Shown: positions 60,009-64,000 of the stretch, one piece after another
Layout: every line of letters starts with the position of its first letter
Numbering within the stretch: the stretch's first letter is position 1
Program-made: the position numbers and the translations under genes
Notes under the pieces: model-generated
Database searches by the model: none
The model's input: only the letters and a program-made list of their open reading frames with translations
What the model was told of the DNA's origin: nothing
From: JBHBQE01 sp041776485
GTDB lineage: Bacteria; Bacillota; Clostridia; Lachnospirales; Lachnospiraceae
Direction: 5' to 3'
NCBI GenBank assembly: GCA_041776485.1
Contig: JBHBQE010000002.1
Location: forward strand, 62,001 to 126,000
Length of the DNA stretch: 64,000 nt

Positions 60009-60992
60009 GTGAAGGAAATATTTACTAGATTAATAACTGAAGTACAAAATAATCGGGATTTAATGTTGGTTAGCATTATTGAAATGAAGGGCTCCGCACC
60101 GAGAGGTGTGGGAGCCCAGATGTTAGTCGGAAATAAGGGACTTCTTGAGGGAACCATAGGGGGCGGATCAGCAGAGAATGTAGCAATCCTTAAGGCTCAG
60201 GATATGATTAAGAGTAAGCTGTCAGGTTTTCATAATTTTGAGCTATATTCAAATGCTACGGAGGATATCGGCTCAGTATGCGGAGGAGATATTAAGGTTC
60301 ATTTTCAATATGTGGATCATGAACTTTCAACTTGGGTGGAACTATCAAAGGATGTACTGGACAGGATAGAGAATAGGAAATCAGGAACTATTATATTTTC
60401 ACTGTCAGACAAGCTTCCCTATATAGTGGATAATGAGCTGCCCTGTGGGATAGAAAACAACGAAAGCTATAATATTCCTATTACTCTAGGGGAGCGGGTA
60501 TTTATATTTGGTGCAGGACATTGTTCCAGAGCTTTAGTTCCTATTTTAGACTCTATAGGATTTAGAGTAACGGTTATTGATAATAGAAAGGGTATGGTAG
60601 TAAAGGAAAGTTTTCCTCAAGCAGAGAACCTGATAATTGATGATTATACTGATCTTGTAAATAAATTTGGGATAACAAGTAAGGATTATTTGGTTATTAT
60701 GACTGCCGGTCATGCAGATGATTATTCTGTGGAGAAACAGCTTATTGCTTTGGACTCCGTGTATATAGGCTGCATAGGCTCTAAAAGCAAAATAAAAGTG
60801 GTAAATGATAAGCTTAGAAATGACGGATTTAGCCAAGAGCTTATAGATAAGGTGCACACCCCGATAGGTCTTGAAATCCACAGTATCACTCCGGCAGAGG
60901 TTGCTGTAAGTATAGCGGGAGAAATGATACTTGAAAGGTATAAAGACAGATTAAGCACAGGGGCTGCAATAGAGAAAAACTTTATGATTTAA
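60009..60992 (+). CDS. xdhC: XdhC-family molybdenum-cofactor insertion factor
   Basis: XdhC proteins hold the molybdenum cofactor and promote its sulfuration and insertion into xanthine dehydrogenase-type enzymes. The 327-residue protein has the N-terminal XdhC/CoxI domain (GSAPRGVGAQMLV, EGTIGGGSAE, GSVCGGDI) and a C-terminal Rossmann domain with FIFGAGHCSRAL (about 165). No molybdenum hydroxylase gene is in the window. GTG start. It runs into the convergent MobA/ModE-like gene with a four-base overlap. Confidence 0.9.
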   Translation: MKEIFTRLITEVQNNRDLMLVSIIEMKGSAPRGVGAQMLVGNKGLLEGTIGGGSAENVAILKAQDMIKSKLSGFHNFELYSNATEDIGSVCGGDIKVHFQYVDHELSTWVELSKDVLDRIENRKSGTIIFSLSDKLPYIVDNELPCGIENNESYNIPITLGERVFIFGAGHCSRALVPILDSIGFRVTVIDNRKGMVVKESFPQAENLIIDDYTDLVNKFGITSKDYLVIMTAGHADDYSVEKQLIALDSVYIGCIGSKSKIKVVNDKLRNDGFSQELIDKVHTPIGLEIHSITPAEVAVSIAGEMILERYKDRLSTGAAIEKNFMI

Positions 60993-61900
60993 AATATTTC
61001 CTTGTATAGCTCATTTGCAATTTTATTAAGCTTTGAGGCATACAGGGCATATTTTTTCATTAATTCTCTGCCCTGTTCAGTAATGGTGGCTTCACCGCCA
61101 TGCTCACCGCCACGGCTTCTCTTTACAATTTCATAACCTGTCTGACTTTCCACTGCCTTAATATACTTCCATGCTTGAGAATATGAAATTCCGGAACGTT
61201 CGCAGGCATTAGCCACAGAGCCAAAACCATCAATATGCTTTAGCAGGGTCATAATGTCAGTATTAAAATACAGGGTATTTTTTGCAAGTCCTATTTCTAT
61301 AACAGGTCTGTCAAGATCCTGAGAATGTTTAAGAGACATCTCCTGTACATTATCGGCTTTATCGGCATCTACTGTGGAGCCGATATCTGCAACAGGAATT
61401 GTAGTTGGGATAATATTATTGGCATTAAATGCCTGCCGTAATCCTCCGGTACCGTTATATTCAAGAATTTGAGGAATCAGAGATACATCAATGTTAAGGG
61501 GGTGACCTATTATATCATTGTACATGGGACATACCAGAGGAGCCTTTATGCTCAAAAGTTTTGTAACAGTATCCTGCTTGAAAAAGGGAATGTCCACAGG
61601 TGTAAAGAGTATACGCTCTGCTTTATCCATAGCATAGCTGAAGCCTATTTTTACAGAAGTGAGCATATCCGTACTTTTAAAATTCTCATTTTGAAGAAAG
61701 GTTATTCCATAACTGTTTAGAGCCTTTTCAAGCTCTTTTCTCTTGTGCCCGGTTACCATTACAATATCATTTATGCCGGCACCTTTAAAATTAAGAATAA
61801 CCCGTTCCGCCATGGAAATTTCACCGGATTGGGATAATTTCTTAAAATCACCCAGATTGGTGGATATACCAGCGGCAACAATTACAGCCATTACTTTCAT
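60989..61900 (-). CDS. MobA/MocA-like nucleotidyltransferase fused to a ModE-like DNA-binding domain
   Basis: A 303-residue protein. Residues 1-190 form an NTP-transferase fold (VIVAAGISTNLGDFKKL, where relatives have a GxSxRMG-type loop; FTPVDIPFF; CPMYNDIIGHPLNI) as in MocA/MobA enzymes that add CMP or GMP to the molybdenum cofactor. Residues about 205-300 are a winged helix of the ModE/LysR type (SVANACERSGISYSQAWKYI, RSRGGEHGGEATITEQG). The fusion suggests an enzyme that also senses molybdate or binds DNA. It supports a molybdenum theme for the neighbouring xdhC. Confidence 0.85.
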   Translation of the reverse strand: MKVMAVIVAAGISTNLGDFKKLSQSGEISMAERVILNFKGAGINDIVMVTGHKRKELEKALNSYGITFLQNENFKSTDMLTSVKIGFSYAMDKAERILFTPVDIPFFKQDTVTKLLSIKAPLVCPMYNDIIGHPLNIDVSLIPQILEYNGTGGLRQAFNANNIIPTTIPVADIGSTVDADKADNVQEMSLKHSQDLDRPVIEIGLAKNTLYFNTDIMTLLKHIDGFGSVANACERSGISYSQAWKYIKAVESQTGYEIVKRSRGGEHGGEATITEQGRELMKKYALYASKLNKIANELYKEIF

Positions 61901-61906
61901 TCAAGT

Positions 61907-61915
61907 ATAATAGCA
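61907..61915 (-). promoter_or_regulatory. Extended -10 promoter, leaderless geometry, for the MobA/ModE-like gene
   Basis: On the minus strand TGC-TATTAT (61915-61907) followed by six bases and the ATG (61900). No ribosome site and no clear -35. Confidence 0.5.
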
Positions 61916-61950
61916 TTAAAATAAATCAAAATAAAGTTTTTACTTTAATC

Positions 61951-61979
61951 TTGAATAAAGAAAATTAATATAGTAGAAT
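61951..61979 (+). promoter_or_regulatory. plsX promoter, nearly leaderless
   Basis: TTGAAT (61951-61956), 17 bases, TAGAAT (61974-61979), nine bases to the ATG at 61989. The expected leader is about three nt and there is no ribosome site. Confidence 0.65.
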
Positions 61980-61988
61980 TCTTGCGTT

Positions 61989-62993
61989 ATGATAAAAGTT
62001 GCAGTGGACGCTATGGGTGGGGATAACGCTCCCCATGAGATAGTAGAGGGTGCATTATCTGCACTGAATGGAAATGAAAATATAAATATTGTGTTGTTGG
62101 GCAATCAGGAAGCGGAAAAATGTATTCCCAATGATTTTTTTGCCAAGGATAGACTTACCTTTGTTGAGACTAAAGAGAATATTGAAATGGCGGAAAATCC
62201 TGTTCGCGCCATTAGACAGAAAAAGGATTCCTCTTTAGTTGTTGGCTTTAATATGCTTAAAAATAAAGAGGTCGATGCTTTTGTATCCGCAGGTAATACA
62301 GGAGCTGTATTGGCTGGGGGTCAATTTATTGCGGGAACAATCCCGGGCGTAAAAAGGAGCCCTTTGGCGCCTCTGTTGCCTACGAAAAGATCCCACTGTC
62401 TGTTGGTGGATTGTGGTGCTAATGTGGATGCAAAGCCTGAATATTTGCTTCAGTTTGCAATAATGGGAAGTATATATATGGAGAGCATACTTCAAAGGAA
62501 AAATCCTAAGGTTGCTCTTGTAAATATTGGAACTGAAAAAGAAAAGGGCAATGCTTTGGTTAAGGCAGCATACCCCCTTTTAGAGGGCTGTAAAAGCATT
62601 AATTTTGTGGGGAATATAGAGGCAAGGGATATTCCTAAGGGTGAGGTGGATATTGTTGTGTGTGAAGCCTTTACCGGAAATGTACTGTTAAAAACCTATG
62701 AGGGTGTATCTACTGTTATGATGGATATTATGAAGGAGGCATTCATTAAGAATACCATAACAAAAATAGGTGCACTTATGGTGAAAAAATCCATTAAGGA
62801 CAGACTTAAAGTTCTATTAAGCTCTGAAAACGGAGGTGCTCCTCTTCTGGGATTAAACGGACTGGTGGTTAAGGTACATGGTAATGCCACCAGGGCAGAA
62901 ATAAAAAATTCTATATTGCAATGTGAGCTGTTTACAAAGCAGAATGTTACAGAAATAATGAGAGAAATGTTTTCCGGCAATTCTTATATTTAA
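61989..62993 (+). CDS. plsX: Phosphate acyltransferase PlsX
   Basis: Converts acyl-ACP to acyl-phosphate in phospholipid synthesis. The 334-residue protein begins IKVAVDAMGGDNAPHEIVEGA and has NPVRAIRQKKDSS, SAGNTGAVLAGG, NIGTEKEKGN and FTGNVLLKTYEGV, all family marks. It is followed by acpP and rnc, the common Firmicutes order. Confidence 0.96.
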   Translation: MIKVAVDAMGGDNAPHEIVEGALSALNGNENINIVLLGNQEAEKCIPNDFFAKDRLTFVETKENIEMAENPVRAIRQKKDSSLVVGFNMLKNKEVDAFVSAGNTGAVLAGGQFIAGTIPGVKRSPLAPLLPTKRSHCLLVDCGANVDAKPEYLLQFAIMGSIYMESILQRKNPKVALVNIGTEKEKGNALVKAAYPLLEGCKSINFVGNIEARDIPKGEVDIVVCEAFTGNVLLKTYEGVSTVMMDIMKEAFIKNTITKIGALMVKKSIKDRLKVLLSSENGGAPLLGLNGLVVKVHGNATRAEIKNSILQCELFTKQNVTEIMREMFSGNSYI

Positions 62994-63017
62994 TTTTAGA
63001 AAGGATAATTTTTTGCC

Positions 63018-63248
63018 ATGGAATTTGATATGTTAAAGGGAATTATTAGTGATGTACTTGGCATTTCAGAGGATGAAATCACTATGGAATCCAGCTTTGT
63101 TGATGATTTGGGTGCAGATTCAATAGATATTTTTCAAATCATTATGAGTATTGAAGAGGAGCTGGATATTGAGGTTGATACTGATATAGCAGAGGACATT
63201 AAAACCGTGGGTGAAGCCTTTGAACTTATAAAGAGCACAGTTGGGTAA
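63018..63248 (+). CDS. acpP: Acyl carrier protein
   Basis: Carries growing acyl chains on phosphopantetheine. 76 residues with the attachment Ser in LGADSIDIFQ (Ser 35). The helix II sequence DSID differs slightly from the usual DSLD, a common variant. GAAAGGAT precedes it; rnc follows three bases on. Confidence 0.95.
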   Translation: MEFDMLKGIISDVLGISEDEITMESSFVDDLGADSIDIFQIIMSIEEELDIEVDTDIAEDIKTVGEAFELIKSTVG

Positions 63249-63251
63249 TTT

Positions 63252-63950
63252 TTGAAGTACACTCTTGAGGATTTCCAGAACCAAATAGGTATTGAGTTTA
63301 AAAATAAGGAACTAATCAGACTTGCTCTAACTCATACCTCACATGCTAATGATAACAAAGCAGGCCTCTTACAGAATAATGAGAGGCTTGAGTTTTTAGG
63401 AGATGCAGTACTTGAGCTTGTTTCCAGCGAGCTTCTGTATCTTAAATTCACTGATAAAAATGAGGGTGAGCTAAGTAAGCTTAGAGCCGGTCTGGTATGT
63501 GAAAAGGCATTGGCAGAAGCTGCCAGAAAGATTGCTCTTTCTGACTATGTATTTCTAGGCAGAGGTGAGGAGAAAAATGGAGGGAGAAGCCGAGCTTCCA
63601 TAATATCGGATTGTCTTGAGGCTGTCATAGGAGCTATATATCTTGATTCAGGACTTGAAAAGGCAAGAGAATTTATAGAAAAGTACATTCTTGAGAATAT
63701 AGAGGAGAATCAGGTATACAAGGACAGTAAAACCGCTTTGCAGGAGATTTTGCAGGCAAGGGGCAAGGCTCCGGTTTATAATGTTATTGGGGAAGAAGGT
63801 CCCGATCATAAAAAGATATTTAATGTAGCTGTTAATGATGGGATAAGTATTCTAGGTTATGGCATAGGCTATAATAAAAAGTCAGCAGAGCAAATGGCAG
63901 CTAAAAATGCAATAGAAGCTTTGCAAAGAGAAAAGGGTATATGTATTTAA
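63252..63950 (+). CDS. rnc: Ribonuclease III
   Basis: Cleaves double-stranded RNA in rRNA processing. The 232-residue protein has the signature NERLEFLGDAVLELV (about 41-55) and the second acidic cluster SDCLEAVIGAIYLD, then a C-terminal double-stranded RNA-binding domain (about 155-227). TTG start. It overlaps smc by ten bases. Confidence 0.96.
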   Translation: MKYTLEDFQNQIGIEFKNKELIRLALTHTSHANDNKAGLLQNNERLEFLGDAVLELVSSELLYLKFTDKNEGELSKLRAGLVCEKALAEAARKIALSDYVFLGRGEEKNGGRSRASIISDCLEAVIGAIYLDSGLEKAREFIEKYILENIEENQVYKDSKTALQEILQARGKAPVYNVIGEEGPDHKKIFNVAVNDGISILGYGIGYNKKSAEQMAAKNAIEALQREKGICI

Positions 63951-64000
63951 AATCAATTGAAATGCATGGCTTTAAGTCCTTTGCAGGACGTTTCGTGCTA
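63941..64000 (+). CDS. smc: Chromosome segregation protein SMC, N-terminus only
   Basis: The first 20 codons read YLKSIEMHGFKSFAGRFVL after Met, the standard SMC start just before the Walker A loop. The gene overlaps the end of rnc and runs off the window edge. AAAGGG precedes the ATG. Confidence 0.9.
   Translation, partial: MYLKSIEMHGFKSFAGRFVL

Overview
The window is AT-rich, densely packed DNA from a low-GC Gram-positive anaerobe, most likely a Lachnospiraceae-type Clostridia. Supporting signs are TTG/GTG starts with strong AGGAGG-type ribosome sites, the plsX-acpP-rnc-smc order, RsiV- and MecA-type regulators, DUF3793/DUF2325/flavodoxin genes, desulfoferrodoxin and an oxygen-sensitive-type L-serine dehydratase. 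No rRNA, tRNA, CRISPR array, insertion sequence or phage gene was seen. The taxonomy is an inference from gene content.

Layout. 57-3385: cell-surface polymer genes (polyprenyl-phosphate sugar transferase, LCP ligase) and a HAD phosphatase. 3458-7137: two unknown membrane proteins, the c-di-AMP synthase CdaA, its regulator CdaR, and an HPr-like protein without the phosphorylated histidine. 7150-11398: rmlD, rmlB, glf and rmlA (dTDP-rhamnose and galactofuranose precursors) and a Cys-rich small protein. 11409-12779: rpoN on the minus strand. 12985-20217: a serine/threonine operon (serC, serA, DUF1015, a PLP enzyme, thrC, L-serine dehydratase). 20304-26856: thiolase, CPBP protease, GH114-type protein, a diguanylate cyclase, a DUF4143-ATPase remnant, an L,D-transpeptidase and a membrane-anchored cyclophilin. 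27266-35402: MecA, then a divergent AraC regulator facing two ABC half-exporters and a complete ECF transporter. 35536-42848: M16C peptidase, DegV, Era, RecO, RibD, RibE. 42977-44794: an ECF sigma factor, an RsiV-like anti-sigma factor and a lipoprotein. 45055-53727: diguanylate cyclase, YesN/YesM-type two-component pair, a degenerate ABC ATPase and a ribose-type ABC transporter. 54120-56828: adenine deaminase, ferritin, superoxide reductase. 57076-58670: an iron-starvation-like operon. 58892-61900: binding protein, XdhC and a MobA/ModE-like fusion. 61989 to the end: plsX, acpP, rnc and the first 20 codons of smc.

Signals tying genes together. A palindrome GTTAG-N6-CTAAC sits on the promoter of the ABC/ECF cluster (29083) and twice on the DUF2325-DUF3793-flavodoxin promoter (57280, 57312); this suggests one metal-responsive repressor controls both. 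Several genes (3458, rpoN, the MobA/ModE-like gene, plsX) have a -10 box placed so that the transcript would start at or within a few bases of the AUG, so they may be leaderless. A compact structured RNA with its own promoter lies at 26927-26992, and an 85-bp dispersed repeat occurs at 27166 and 44881. The sugar two-component operon encodes a 476-residue ABC-ATPase homologue in which all nucleotide-binding motifs are lost although the reading frame is intact.
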